In this document: positions 1-10,760 of the stretch, in pieces
Layout of the letters: each line of letters opens with the position of its first letter
How positions within the stretch are numbered: the stretch's first letter is position 1
Source: Diphasiastrum complanatum
Taxonomy: Eukaryota; Streptophyta; Lycopodiopsida; Lycopodiales; Lycopodiaceae
DNA length: 45,319 nt
Direction of reading: 5' to 3'
Assembly: GCA_029204225.1 (NCBI GenBank)
Contig: CM055104.1
Span: 39,924,527-39,969,845 of the forward strand
Notes under the pieces: generated by a model
Seen by the model: only the letters and a program-made list of their open reading frames with translations
What the model was told of the DNA's origin: nothing
The model's database searches: none
Made by a program: the position numbers and the translations under genes

Positions 1-1015
1 CTGTCGCAATAAGAACATCTCTCTGATCATAAGTGCGACACATCTCGGGTCCTCATATGCTATAAGGGACCTCAGTGTGATAGGAGTCTCTCTGAAGAGG
101 CAATGGTCTCTCCCTCTGATCTCGTAGTAGACCGGGCATCTGAACAAAAAGTGCTCCTCTGACTCCATCTCAGATAGTGAGCATAATTGGCAAATCCTCG
201 CATGGGATACCATGGTAACGTCCAATCTAAATCTCAAACTGATGTGATGAGACGCGTAGCTAACCCAATGTGAATCTCAAGCCATGGGATAGTCCAGAAT
301 CTAAATTTCGTGGTCGAATTGGGGTCCCCACGACATCCATCTCCAAGAAATGAATCTTGTAGTAGTCGGGTTTAACCCCTAAGTGGCCCTACCGTGTGCG
401 GCGAAGGTATGCTCTATAGAGGAACCGTCTAATATAATCATGTGTACCCGCTGGGAGGTCCGTGATAGATATACTAAATGTATCCAATAGACGTGCTGCT
501 TGTGAGAACCAGGATGAGTGATAGCCCAAATTGTGGAGGTACTGAGATGATATGAGTGCCGCCTATGGATATCTCTGTGCATCAGTGGGAAGCAGCCGGA
601 GGCGCTGTATATATGTGATGAGGCGGAAGATGGCATCAAGTTGTAGTAAACCCTCTCTCTCCTATGCCTGGCCTCCTCAATGATAGCTCGAAGAGTGAAG
701 ACATGATCTGTGGTAGAATGATGAGCCTGAAAGCCAGCCTGGCCCGATGCATGTACTCTCCTGGTCTCAACCTCAGAACTTATCGCTGACTGAAGTATAG
801 CCCCATAAAGCTTCGCTATGACATGGCCAATCATGATAGTATGGTAGTTACCAATCAGGATAGTACGGTAGTTACCAATCATGATAGTACATGGCTAATC
901 ATGATAGTACGGTAGTTACCAAGATTCATGGGGTCACCATTTTTGTGGATGGGGTGGATGATATTAGTGCACCAGGAGTGGGGGAAGCCAAAGACGATAG
1001 CACGGTGTTAGCAAA
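1..1015 (-). pseudogene. LINE (non-LTR retrotransposon) ORF2 remnant
   Basis: Reading the minus strand, 1010-880 gives the pre-RT block (GFPHSWCTNIIHPIHKNGDP, then NYRTIMI). 820-640 gives AKLYGAILQ, SGQAGFQ and DHVFTLRAIIEEARHRRER, typical of reverse transcriptase motifs just before the catalytic region. The catalytic Asp motif is absent: the reading frame is lost after RERVYY and an internal deletion joins it to the C-terminal part. At 210-1 a zinc-knuckle-like tail appears: CQLC, then EHFLFRCPVYYEIRGR, then DPRCVALMIREM. Stops and frameshifts occur throughout, so this copy is dead. The same C-terminal block recurs near 4860-5000. The matching upstream RT piece lies at 2160-2412, separated by an insertion. 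Confidence 0.75.
827..920. repeat. 24-bp tandem repeat inside the LINE RT
   Basis: Four units of about 24 bp (827-850, 851-874, 875-894, 895-918; the third is 4 bp short). Each full unit encodes eight residues on the minus strand, GNYRTIMI, which is the conserved pre-RT 'NYR' motif of LINEs. The motif has therefore been copied in tandem inside the remnant. Confidence 0.8.
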
Positions 1016-1049
1016 TTCCAGAGAATCCCTAGATGCCGAGCCAAGCTGA

Positions 1050-2130
1050 AACATGGAGCATCCCTCACCCAAGACCGAGGAGGTCTCAGAAGGAGGAGAG
1101 CAGAAGAAGCTGAGAGCCGAGCATGAGAGCCGAGGATTACTAGCGAGGATGACAGATTATTTCTATGTGAGCCTACATGGTGAATCCCATAGAAGGAACG
1201 ACCATGTAGGAGCTAGTAATGTTCCTAGGCAATGTAAATAAGTGTAGACCCTCTTAAATAAATTAGAGTGAGCCACCTTTTGATGGTGACCTCTAGTGGA
1301 AGGGCTATTTCCACATGTAATTTCTAAATTAGTGGAATTGCCAATTAGGCTCCACATGGGCAACCCTCTTGCTTATTTAAGGGCCCCCCTCTCTTGTGGG
1401 GGAGCTTTTTATTGTATTGTCATTTCTCTTGCATGAATAGAGAAGATCCTCCACGAGTTCTTGACAGTTGAGAAGCTCCTTGTTCATGGCTATTGTCTTG
1501 AGTGAAATTCCTATGAACATGCTTTGATTTCTTGTTGTGGTTGTGGATTAATTAGATTTCTTGCTTTCTTTCTTGCAATGTGGAATGTAGATGTGGATTA
1601 GCTTTCTTGTTTCTTGTTTATGTAATTTCAGCATGCAGGTAAACTATATAGGCTGAGATTGTGGATCTGATATATTCATCAACAATATTGTCCTTGACTG
1701 TTCTTGGTTATTCCAAGCATCAAGAAATGGGTGTTTCTTGATTCTTGGGTTGCTAGTATGCTGAAGGTAGTTAGTTTCTTGATTCTTGTTTCTTGTTGTG
1801 TAGTTTAATCTTGATGCTTTTATGCTTCCTGATTTCTTAGAATAGTTTGGTAGATAGATTTGTAGATTGCTCTCTGATTCAGAATGTTAATTTGTGCTTG
1901 AGCAAGGATTGGTTGCATGGCTTGTAAATGCATGTAGCTGGATTGGACGAAATTGTTTCATCCCACTGACAGGCTGGGAATACAAACGTTGAATCGACAA
2001 ATAATCTGCCTGGAAACAGTTCTAAACAAGTGGACCCAACTGAAAAGAACAGAGTTCTGGAAACGGGCAGAAACACCCGGTTTCCAGAGCGGATATCATC
2101 CAAGAAGTAACGAAGAAGAGAATAAAAGAG
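1050..2130 (+). mobile_element. LTR-like insertion inside the LINE
   Basis: This stretch interrupts LINE coding sequence that resumes on both sides. It carries LTR-like promoter features: a TATA-like TTATTTAAGG near 1372-1381, followed by a C-rich/G-rich hairpin and a T-rich stretch. A short open frame (1053-1241) precedes it. I see no clean terminal TG..CA pair and no primer-binding site, so the boundaries and the class are inferred. Confidence 0.35.
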
Positions 2131-2134
2131 AAAT

Positions 2135-2170
2135 TGTGTTCACAGATTCTGGCTGGAATCTGTGAACACA
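2135..2170. repeat. Perfect 15-bp stem inverted repeat
   Basis: Arms 2135-2149 and 2156-2170 are exact reverse complements around a 6-nt loop (TGGCTG). A second, slightly imperfect hairpin (GGAAACGGG against CCCGGTTTCC) lies just upstream at about 2058-2084. The stem sits at the right edge of the inserted segment. Confidence 0.8.
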
Positions 2171-2412
2171 CGGTTAAGCAGAGTGGCTAGAGTAGGTGAT
2201 AGTAGATCTGTCGCATGAATCAGAAGTTCCGATTCAAGGTCTTCTATGTCTCTAGTGCGGTGGGTCTTCATTCTCTTTATGGCCGCAGTGATCATTTCAG
2301 ATGTGAAGAAGGTGATTTCACTAGGACAAGGGGAGATGGAAATGGGTGTGGGGGAATGAGTATGTGCATTTGCCATTGGAGGCAATAGCATTGGAGCAAA
2401 AAAATTTGCCAT
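2160..2412 (-). pseudogene. LINE reverse transcriptase N-terminal fragment
   Basis: The minus-strand translation contains FFTSEMITAAIKRMKTHRTR, then ESELLIHA, then LLSPTLATLLNRVFTD. This follows the pattern before the RT core of LINEs (F-T-x-x-E-V-x-x-A-I-x-x-M-K, then L-x-x-L-F-N-x-V). It should be followed by GFP-x-x-W, which is found at about 1010 on the same strand after about 1.1 kb of unrelated sequence. The two pieces are most simply one LINE split by an insertion. Confidence 0.6.
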
Positions 2413-2860
2413 GGTTTCATTGAGGGTTTAGGGCGTGCTTGTCATTTATGTTTTGTGCAATGTGCACTCATCAATGTGCATTTCAAGATCAATGATTGTG
2501 CTTCGAATCTTGATCATTGATCATTCAAGAATGATGAATCAACATTGATAAGTTGATTTTTGATATGTGAAATCATAGATGGTAGATCTTGATTGATAGG
2601 GTTGAGTGCAGGCATTGTGAGAGGGGTGTGGGTACCTAGTAGTTGGATTTGGCAACTAGTTAGGAGTTAGAAGTTAGAAGTTAGTGGTAAGCATTGATCC
2701 TTTTTAGTGGTTAGTAGTTAGTGGCTACCATTTAGTTAATAGTTGGAAGTTGGAAGTTGGTTGTTTAGGGTTAGAACTTAGGGCTTTAAGCGTAGATACT
2801 AGATTCTAGAAATTAGATTAGGACAGAGAGAGCCTAGAGGGAGAGAGACATCTATCATCA
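2413..2860. other. Non-coding, short-period degenerate repeats
   Basis: No gene is visible. From about 2650 to 2780 there is a degenerate short repeat built on 'agttagaagttag' and 'agttggaagttgg' units, leading into (GA)n tracts. Confidence 0.5.
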
Positions 2861-3085
2861 GAGAGAGAGAGAGAGAGAGAGATCTATCATTTGGATTCTG
2901 GCTCCTTACTCTTGAGAGAGAGAAAGAAAGCTTTATTAATGTCTTTTCCATGCCAAAAGGCATATAAGACTAATGAAGTACATGTCAAGTATGTGGTAAC
3001 CATGGGAGCGTATAAAACGTCTCCAAAACTGTAATAAAGAAAACATCTAGTACAAACTAAAACTAAAATAGACACGTATGCGAGA
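2861..3085 (-). mobile_element. LINE 3' end with (CT)n tail
   Basis: On the minus strand the terminal sequence GCCTTTTGGCATGG, AAAAGACATT, AATAAAGCTTTC leads into (CT)n; on the plus strand the repeat is (GA)n at 2861-2881. It contains AATAAA, a possible polyadenylation signal. The preceding 100 bp match the 3' ends at 34950-35060 (plus) and 27168-27300 (minus). Confidence 0.65.
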
Positions 3086-3817
3086 GTGTGTGTGCATAAT
3101 AATCATCTGTATCTGTGTCGAGATGTCAAGGCTATGATGTTGTTGTGCTGCTGCTGTAAACTAAGGTTTCGCTCTTACTCTTCGAAGGAGATGGAGAAAG
3201 TCCCACAGAAGATTTATACATCATATATTGTTTTGTTTTCAAATAGAATTCCGGAGAAAAAAAAAAGTTCTTATCTTCAGTGCATTTAGGAATGGTGGGG
3301 TCCAAAACGACAAAATGTAGCTTCGACAACTATGATCTCCCTTTTGAATGAAAGAAATTGAAGAAGCCCTACTTATACAATTGGCCTTGAAGGGTTCGTG
3401 TATTTGCCTATGACTTCTGTATTTGCACCCTTGGCATGATGCATATAAAAAGAAAAACAACGAGCACAACCACATCATTTCATGCCATCTTCCATAACGT
3501 TAGCATGATTTCTATCTCTTTAGTAGGTAATTCTAAAACTTGGTTTAGGTTCCTTTCATCGGCCCAATTCTATGAAAAGTTAAAAATTTGTAACAAAGTG
3601 CTTAACTTCTACATGTTGCATTTCAATACTTATCAAAAAGTAGAACGTACTTTGATCCCTTTGAGGAATTCAAAAGCAATCCAAACTTGAACAAAGTTCA
3701 AGCCATAGTTGAAAAGATAAAATGTGCCGGTTTCTTGCAAATCTAGTCTATTACAATAGCACCGAATTTTTTGCATTTTCACATTTTCAAAAAAGAACAG
3801 TTTTTTATAATATGTAC

Positions 3818-4339
3818 CACAAGACACCGAGAATGGCTGGACCAACAAGCTCATCTCCACTTGTCGCCACCATTACTGGATCAACCACCAAAGCTACATA
3901 TACCCAGACCAAAAAATGAAATAACATATCAAACCATATCATAAAATACCATTGTTTTCTAATAACAAAACAATATACCAAAGCCGAAAATTTACCTCGA
4001 ACCCGATAGTCTCTCACTGCTGTTGCCACAATTTTGACCATCCTTGATGAGGGTAACATACCAGTTTTTACCTACGCTTGGAGAGATCCAAATATGTTGC
4101 TCAAAATTTGTATGATATTGATAATAAATTCTTGCAAAATACATTTGATGCTCCTAAAAGTGTTTTTATACAAGTAAAACTATAAATTCTCAAGAGAAAC
4201 TATAAGATCGCTAATTCCTGCAAATGCACCTTATCTAACATTAAGATTATGTTTTTTTAGAAAAAACCAGCAAAGAGAGGAGATAATAGGGGGAACAATA
4301 AGAAAGAAAGACAAATTGATGAGCACCCAATGGTACATA

Positions 4340-4402
<63 letters not shown>

Positions 4403-6560
4403 AGAAAGAAAGCTTTATTAATGTCTTTTGGCATACCCATAATACATATCAAATGTGATCTAACTACAAGGGTCCAATACAACGACTACAACGAAAATAG
4501 CGTAGCATAAGAGGTGTCGATATTGATGTCGATGTTGCTGCTTATGTCAATGTTGGTGTTAATGACAATGACAATGAAGATGAAGATGATGAGGAGGAGG
4601 AGGATGTTGCTCGCCAATGGTGAAAAACTTTGCTATGTGTTTGGTGAGATTTGGGGGGCTGTCTAACTGTCCCGGAGAAGGTAGTACTCTGCAAACGGCA
4701 CTGACATTGTCTTTGATCTCGATGGTAATATTGTGCTAGAATGTTTGTCTCATCCTCAGATAAGGTATTTGACTCAGCAGGCGATGTGAAGAAGGAAGTT
4801 ATGTGGAGCTGAGCATCATGTCATGATGAGAATCCTGCTGACACAAGTCTCTCCAAAGCAAAGCATCTCTTGTATCATCAAGGTCACACACCTAGGATCA
4901 TCAAATGATATCAGTGATCTCCGAGTGGGACGATCATGGAAAAGGCAGTGGTATCGACCTCAAATCTCGTAATAAATCGGGCAATGAAAAATGAAGTGCT
5001 CTTTTGAATCAATCTAGATAGCATTGACCTTATCAGCAAAGACATTTGCACTTTGTTACCTCACTTAGCTTTGATATTTTCATGCATGTGCAATGTTGAC
5101 AAAAAATGTTGAGCACACATACACAATTCGAAGGAGCTGCTTGTTTTGAGTAGTAGCCAACTTGAAGTAAAATGAACTCAGACTATTGGATACCACTGTC
5201 TAGCTCTTTATAACATAGCGTAAGGATCATCAAACGGGGTTTGCTTATCTTTGATTGATATATTTTCACTTGGGCCCTATAGGCATTCCTAATGGAATCT
5301 CTCTCCCTCGTAATAACATCTAAACATTTTTCAGGGCCAAGTTGAAGCACGCCTCATACAACTCCTTCAACCCAGTCTCATTGTGTTCATCCACATCTTT
5401 AAGACTATTATTCCCATCAAAAACATGCCATAGAACAAAATGAGTATGCCCTGGCCTTTTGCGACTGTGCGGGCCAAGTGAGAGGGTAAAGTGAAAGTCT
5501 GCACTTTTATTTCCCCTTGAGGCTGTTCAAAAACCAGCTTAGGAAAGGACATGAACTTATAAAAGATCAGTACAGCATTTTACTATTCATTCTTGAAGTG
5601 CATTAAGTTTCAAGAATAGTCAAAAAGTGCCCACGTAAAATATCAGCATGAAGTAAATTGTTTTACTAATCTTTTATGCTTGGAAAAGGAATGTTAACTG
5701 ACCTTCCCATCAGATAAAGCAGTCATTCAATGATCGTTGGACCTTACCACGCTTGAATAGTCCTGGAAAGGTCACTATAAATGGACTTGCCATAATTAAG
5801 CAATAGTTTTACATGGTGGAAAGATCGCCAGACGATCCTTTCCAGATACATCATAATCTGCTAGGATTGTGGATCAAAATTTCTGGTAATAATAAAGTCA
5901 GTTTCATCTTCCACTTGGAAGGTCTACATCTAGGTATGCACAATAGAAAGTTATAGAATTTTTCATGTTGCTCACCACATCAATGTCGAAATCAGACAAC
6001 ACAGATTGTAATTGCTGCTCCACAAAATCCTCTGGTACACAATGTATCCCCTGCATCATAACCATAACTAGGCATCGGATACAAGACTACTCTCAAGCAG
6101 CTTCAAATGCACGCAAGCACCTACATGTTTGATATGGAATTGTAATTTTTTGTGGAAAAACAACTGAAATAATTACCTGCACCCCAACTGTATTCTGTGC
6201 TGTAACAGCAGTGATGGCTGTGGTGCAATACACTCCAAGTGCAGCACAAGCCTTCATGTCTGCTTGTATGCCAGCACCGCCTCCTGAATCAGACCCTGCC
6301 ACACTCAATACGCATGGCACCTTTTTCCCCTGCTTCAATGGGTTTTCTGTTAACAAAGGATCAGCCATAGCATTACTCTGCCCCTGCTGCTGCAAGAATT
6401 CTGCCTTCAAAGGGTCTCCCATTTCTGTTCTTGCTTTCAGAAACAAAGCCGCAGCAGCAGGAGGAGGAGGAGGCTTTAGTCTTGTAAATTTACGAAGATC
6501 GACCAGAGCAGAAGAAGAATAAGCAGCAGCTATTCCATCAATAGAAGCTTGAGTTAACAT
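3818..6560 (-). CDS. TH1: TH1-type HMP-P kinase (thiamine biosynthesis), partial, 4 exons
   Basis: The family phosphorylates hydroxymethylpyrimidine phosphate for thiamine synthesis. Plant TH1 proteins add a C-terminal thiamine-phosphate synthase and act in plastids. Four exons read in phase on the minus strand. Exon 1 (6560-6177) starts at ATG 6560 with a Ser/Ala/Pro-rich leader of about 50 residues, a likely transit peptide. It then has [20 protein letters not shown], the ThiD glycine-rich substrate loop, and [14 protein letters not shown]. Exon 2 (6050-5976) encodes [20 protein letters not shown]. Exon 3 (4071-3996) encodes VKTGMLPSS. Exon 4 (3893 to 3828 or 3818) encodes [24 protein letters not shown] borders fit all junctions except the last donor, which has two choices. 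Later kinase exons and the synthase half are not found; they lie beyond the left edge or have decayed. About 200 residues are seen, against roughly 520 in Arabidopsis. Intron 2 holds a LINE fragment. Confidence 0.88.
4344..5010 (-). mobile_element. LINE 3' fragment in TH1 intron 2, ending in a long (CT)n
   Basis: On the minus strand, 5000-4860 encodes the LINE C-terminal block [13 protein letters not shown], stop, [20 protein letters not shown]. This is clearly related to the copy at the left edge of the window but carries nonsense codons. At 4440-4400 comes the family 3' terminus (CATTAATAAAGCTTTC), followed by about 28 GA/CT units at 4344-4399. The insertion lies between TH1 exons 2 and 3 in the same orientation as the gene. 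Confidence 0.7.
5340..5560 (-). other. Unassigned coding-like segment in TH1 intron 2
   Basis: Minus-strand frames read [20 protein letters not shown], then [15 protein letters not shown]. After an apparent frameshift they read [16 protein letters not shown] before a stop. This looks like decayed protein-coding sequence and could be the upstream body of the neighbouring LINE fragment. I do not recognise the family. Confidence 0.25.
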
Positions 6561-6660
6561 TTTTACAACTAAACAAGCCACATTGGCTTGGCTTTAGGGG
6601 GAGTGTATTCTAAATCTAAAGCCCATGACACTCAAAGGCTCCCAAATATCCAAGGATGGA

Positions 6661-6757
6661 GATATATGATATCACCTTGGAGAATATTTTAAGATATATG
6701 ATATCATCTTGGAGAATATCTTAAGAGATGAGCATATATGATACGATCTTGGAGAGA
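6661..6757. repeat. 32-bp tandem repeat, three units
   Basis: Two close units (6661-6692 and 6693-6724) and a third diverged one share 'gatatatgatatcatcttggagaatat'-like sequence, split here as GATATATGATATCA and CTTGGAGAATAT. The array lies about 100 bp upstream of the TH1 start on the gene's 5' side, so it may fall in the promoter region. Confidence 0.75.
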
Positions 6758-6839
6758 TGGTGGTATATCACACTCTCACAATGAAATGGTTGTTGCACCA
6801 TGAGTGTCATGGTGCGAAATATGCTCTTTAGCACGGGTA

Positions 6840-7808
6840 GTTTGAGATGTAAATGAGTAAGAGGTTGTTCACATGTAAAACCCAAGACCCACGTAGAAGT
6901 CGAATTGGGTTATCTTTTATTTTCATAGGTTTGATGGACCAGATCCCTACTTTAGGGTTGCATTGCCTCTTCACCTACTTGACACTGTACTTCTCCACCC
7001 AACCAACAAATAGAAGGACCGCATGGCCAATTTTGGGCTTCGATTGGTGGACACATGTAGATGAATTTCCACAAGATCATTTTCGACAAGCTTTCGAACT
7101 TTTAGGAGAGGTTAGTAGCATTGACTTGGTGGCGGAAAAGTGTCGTGTTGAGCTACATGTGAAGAGGCAAGTCACCCTCTCCAGCTCGTTCTTGACATCA
7201 AAGACAAGTCGAGTCGTTCACTGAACATGTGAAGAGGACCTAAGTGGAGAGGGCCCAAATATCTCTTTTCCAATTGGTTGAGGTTACTTCCTCCCCACCT
7301 TTCACATGAAGAGCTACAGCTCTTCTCAGAAGTATATATAAGTATGTATGTATGGTATGAGTGTACCCTAAGATGAGGATAGAAAAATACAACAGGAGAC
7401 ATGTAGGAGCAAAACCTCCCAACCAAACCTAGATCAATCTTGGATCCCCCGAGCCATGCCATGTGAATGGTAGAGGAGAAGAGAACAACTGGTAACCTGA
7501 ACCCCCAAGTTGTCGATGGGAGAATCTCTACCTCAATATATAGAGAGAGTAGATTCATGTGCATGAACCCATGCAATCCCCATGTAGTCCAACTATAAAT
7601 AGGTCTCACCTCTTCATGCAGTCCTCCTGCCTATACACGTACATGCACTATTCCATATGTCTCAATTAGAGTGTTTGGGTACTCTCAAGGTCATTAGTCA
7701 CAAACAGGCCTTGATATGGTCTTGGCATGACCAACAATCTCGAATATTAAAGGGCCGGTCTACCATATTAGGACTATTCCATGTCTTTAACTGAATACAA
7801 ACGTAACA
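6840..7808 (-). mobile_element. Candidate 3' LTR of a minus-strand retrotransposon
   Basis: On the minus strand a purine tract (AAGGGAGGAAGAA, 7821-7809) is followed directly by TGTTACG at 7808. This is the usual polypurine-tract to LTR junction. About 200 bp further on are TATA-like motifs (TATTTATAG near 7595, TATATATTGAGG near 7540). The inner end is not defined. Sequence at 7809-8100 may be the end of pol (an open minus-strand frame through SRSEDRTCSREEE), but no diagnostic domain is visible. Confidence 0.4.
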
Positions 7809-8316
7809 TTCTTCCTCCCTTGAACAGGTTCTATCCTCAGAACGGGAAAGAGAAGACATGAAATTATTCCTTAAGATTTCAAATCTTACCCAGGAATCAT
7901 TATTCATAGTTTGATCTTTCCGTCTGAATAAGTACTCAGAGATGCAACAATTCTTCAATTGCTTGTAACTCAAAACCCAAAGATACACTAAGCTATAAAT
8001 CTTCCAAACAGCTTGATCTTCTCCAAATAAAGGCATCACCTTCATATAATAAAAATTACATGAACCCCTTAGTCCTTTTATTTCAGAGATCAAGTCCAAA
8101 AACTAAAAAAAAATCCTTTTACTTAATCTAAAATCTGTCCACAATTTCTTGTAGATAATAGTGTTTTTTGGTAAAAATATTATTAGAACCCAAATATTCT
8201 AAAATACACCAATTCAATCAAATAAAATCCCTAGGAGTTCCATGAAGTCTCAGACAATTATAACTCAATCCAGAGTACTGTAGTTACGAGTTAATAGCCC
8301 CATTTCTAGCATGTCA

Positions 8317-9170
8317 TGTTAAAATTGGCAAAAGCTAACTTGGTTAAATCTTGTAAATACCATAATGACTTGTACCTATCATCATTAGACATGTGTGGAG
8401 CCTGTTCCCACGTGTGAAATCTATGCCTAAGTCATTTAGATAGATCATATAGGTTGTACATATCATTTAATTTGGAAACTAGTGGCTAAATTGGCCAAAA
8501 ACTAGTTTAGTAGTATTATGCCACTTGGCACCATTCTAGTGGTAGAAAATGCTATATCCCATGGGTAGGAGTGGTCTCCCACGTGTGAAATATCATGTTA
8601 AAAGCATTTTATATAGTTTTCACAAGTCAAATGTCAAATCTCCTAGATTGTAGGACCTATCTTCTAATTGGTAGGAATCTAGAAGGTCAACACTAGCCAC
8701 CAATGATGATGTGGCAAATTAATGGAATCTTAGCCAAAGTGGATATGGATAAGCACTATGACCTGTCTCACACATGCTGGAAGTGGCTTAGAGAGAGATT
8801 ATGATGATTTTTGTATTTAATCCATGATGGATCCACTTTGAGAAATCAATGAAGCAAGATCTTGGTTTTGGAGGCCTATCTTGAGTATTCTCATATTTGT
8901 GCTGTGATTTTATGGTTCTATTGCTTTCTAAAACTTGTGTACTTCACTCTCTGTTGTAAGTCCATACAGGTACTGTTCTTCACACGTGTGAAGGCAGTAG
9001 GTCTCAAGTTTAATCATTTGCTTTGTTGTTCTTGCTAGATTTTTTATGGGAAATTGATCTAATTCTAGATCTAATCATTGGTTGATTAGTAGATCAAGTA
9101 ATCTAGCTTCCAACACCTCTTGAGGATCTGATCTAGATCCATCCTTGGTCTTTATTTCTCTGAAATTTCA
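8317..9170 (+). mobile_element. 5' LTR of Ty1/copia-type element
   Basis: Begins TGTTAAAATTGGC and ends TTTCA, two bases before a perfect copia-style primer-binding site. About 854 bp long. It contains internal partial repeats around 'cccacgtgtgaaat' (near 8407 and 8578). The 5' border is chosen from the TG start; no matching 3' LTR is seen after the coding remnant, so the element is truncated. Confidence 0.6.
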
Positions 9171-9172
9171 CA

Positions 9173-9185
9173 TGGTATCAGAGCC
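9173..9185 (+). other. Primer-binding site for initiator-Met tRNA
   Basis: TGGTATCAGAGCC is complementary to the 3' end of plant initiator methionine tRNA, the standard minus-strand primer site of many copia elements. It fixes the orientation and the LTR end. Confidence 0.85.
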
Positions 9186-9799
9186 AAGTCTAAGAGCATA
9201 GATGATGATCAAGATCTCTCCATTTTGTTAAAGGCATTGGTGCTAAAATCAATTTGAGAGAGGGCGAGTCTAACCAAATGATTACTTCTAGATTTGAAGT
9301 ACATATGAGTGTGTGAGTTTCAAGTGTACTTCCCACACATGTGAGAGGTTGTTGTACTTGTACTTTCACCATATCTAAGTGATTTTCAAGTTTGTGCTTC
9401 ATACAAGTTGTGAGAGCGAAAGATCAAATTTGAGGATTTTGTGAGCTCGACTAGTTTCCAATAGGATTTTTGTTCTAACTCAGCCAAAAATCTATTTTTT
9501 GGGTTCATTGAAGGTACAGTACAGACTACTGTCATCTGGCACGTGTGAGATCCATCCACTTTGATTATTTGTTGTGATCTCAAAGTAGAACCAAATCAAG
9601 CAAGTGAGCACTTGTTTGGAAGCTGTTTGAATAAGGGTTTAGATGCAAGTGATTTCAATCAAAATGGTTGATCCTAGATTGAGTTATTGACATTTGTTTG
9701 GAGGTAGGTAGGGCACCTAACTTGGTGACTTTTGTCAAAGAGCACCAAATTATAGCCATTTTAGAGAAAAACTTCAAGATAGCATTGTCAATCTAGGTT

Positions 9800-10170
9800 T
9801 TAAGAGTTCTAGATAGGATTTTGAGATCCTAGTCACATTGTTTCACTCCTACTCATAGTTCTTGAGTGTTTAATTACCTGAAAATGTGTCATAGAGGTGT
9901 GTGAAGCACATGTGGAGAGTGTGATCCAAAAATTCCAAGAGTTCCTTCCTTTGGAGAGGGCAAGATCTAGTAACTTAGGGTGATTGGCATTGTTGGAGGG
10001 TTCTAGAAGTGATTTTTGAGATCTAAGTCACATTGTTTCACTCCTCAAAGAGTTGAGTTTTGTTTGGCTTGAAAGAGAGTCATAGAGGTGTGTGAGTCAC
10101 ATGTGTAGTGCTTGATCCAAAATCCTAAGAGTTCCTTCCTTTGTAGAGGGCAAGATCTAATAACTAATTT
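9800..10170. repeat. Diverged tandem duplication of about 200 bp in copia leader
   Basis: Two copies share the order 'gtcacattgtttcactcct', then 'gtcatagaggtgtgtga', then 'agagttccttccttt', then 'agagggcaagatcta'. The first runs to about 9990 and the second from about 10000 to 10165. Confidence 0.7.
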
Positions 10171-10284
10171 ATTTACTTTGGTGGAAAAATTATCTTCTTC
10201 ATCGTGATCAAATCTTGCTAAGTGGCATTAGCTCTTTGTAAGCATATATCTTAGTGAGAAATAAGCATCACAATCTGAAAATTT

Positions 10285-10760
10285 GAATTTCATTCCAACT
10301 CTAAAGAGGTAGAGTCATTGGTACTTGGTGGAGTCCAATAGGGGTGAATGAATTCATTTTTTGAGCAAAAATTTGACATTGTATGTATGAAACTCAAATA
10401 AGTTCTAATTCAACTTTCTTTGTGAAAGGGTGTGTTTGAATCAAGTATACATGTCAAGTTTATGTGATCTAGTGTAGATCCATTTTTTGTGAAATTTGTG
10501 GTATAGTTTGTTGTCAAACCAAATCAAATTCATTCCAACTCTAAAAGGATAGAGTATTTGGGTCAAGAGTGAGTCCAAAAGAAGTGATTAAGTTTGATTT
10601 TCATGTGTTTGAAACAAAATCCATCCTTTGTTCAAGAATCTCAAAAGTTGAGTGAGCTAGTCAAGAGAAAAGGAAAATCTTGGTGTCAAATCTTTTCAAA
10701 TCCATTCCAACTCTCAATAGAAAGTTGTTGGTATTTGTTGAATCCAATAGGGATGTTTGG
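10285..10760. repeat. Three diverged units with a shared core in copia leader
   Basis: The core 'cattccaactct' followed by 'gagtccaa...gg..tg' recurs near 10292, 10532 and 10701, spaced about 170-240 bp. With the duplication just upstream, this suggests repeated expansion of the untranslated or gag region. Confidence 0.6.

Noticed and set aside
2082-2170. Rho-independent-like terminator
   Set aside because: The stem-loop has no T-tract, and such terminators are not expected in plant nuclear DNA.
6211-6522. Plus-strand 103-residue frame
   Set aside because: Antisense to TH1 exon 1.
6581-6583. An ATG at 6583-6581 upstream of the TH1 start
   Set aside because: It is out of frame and stops after four codons; the in-frame methionine is at 6560.
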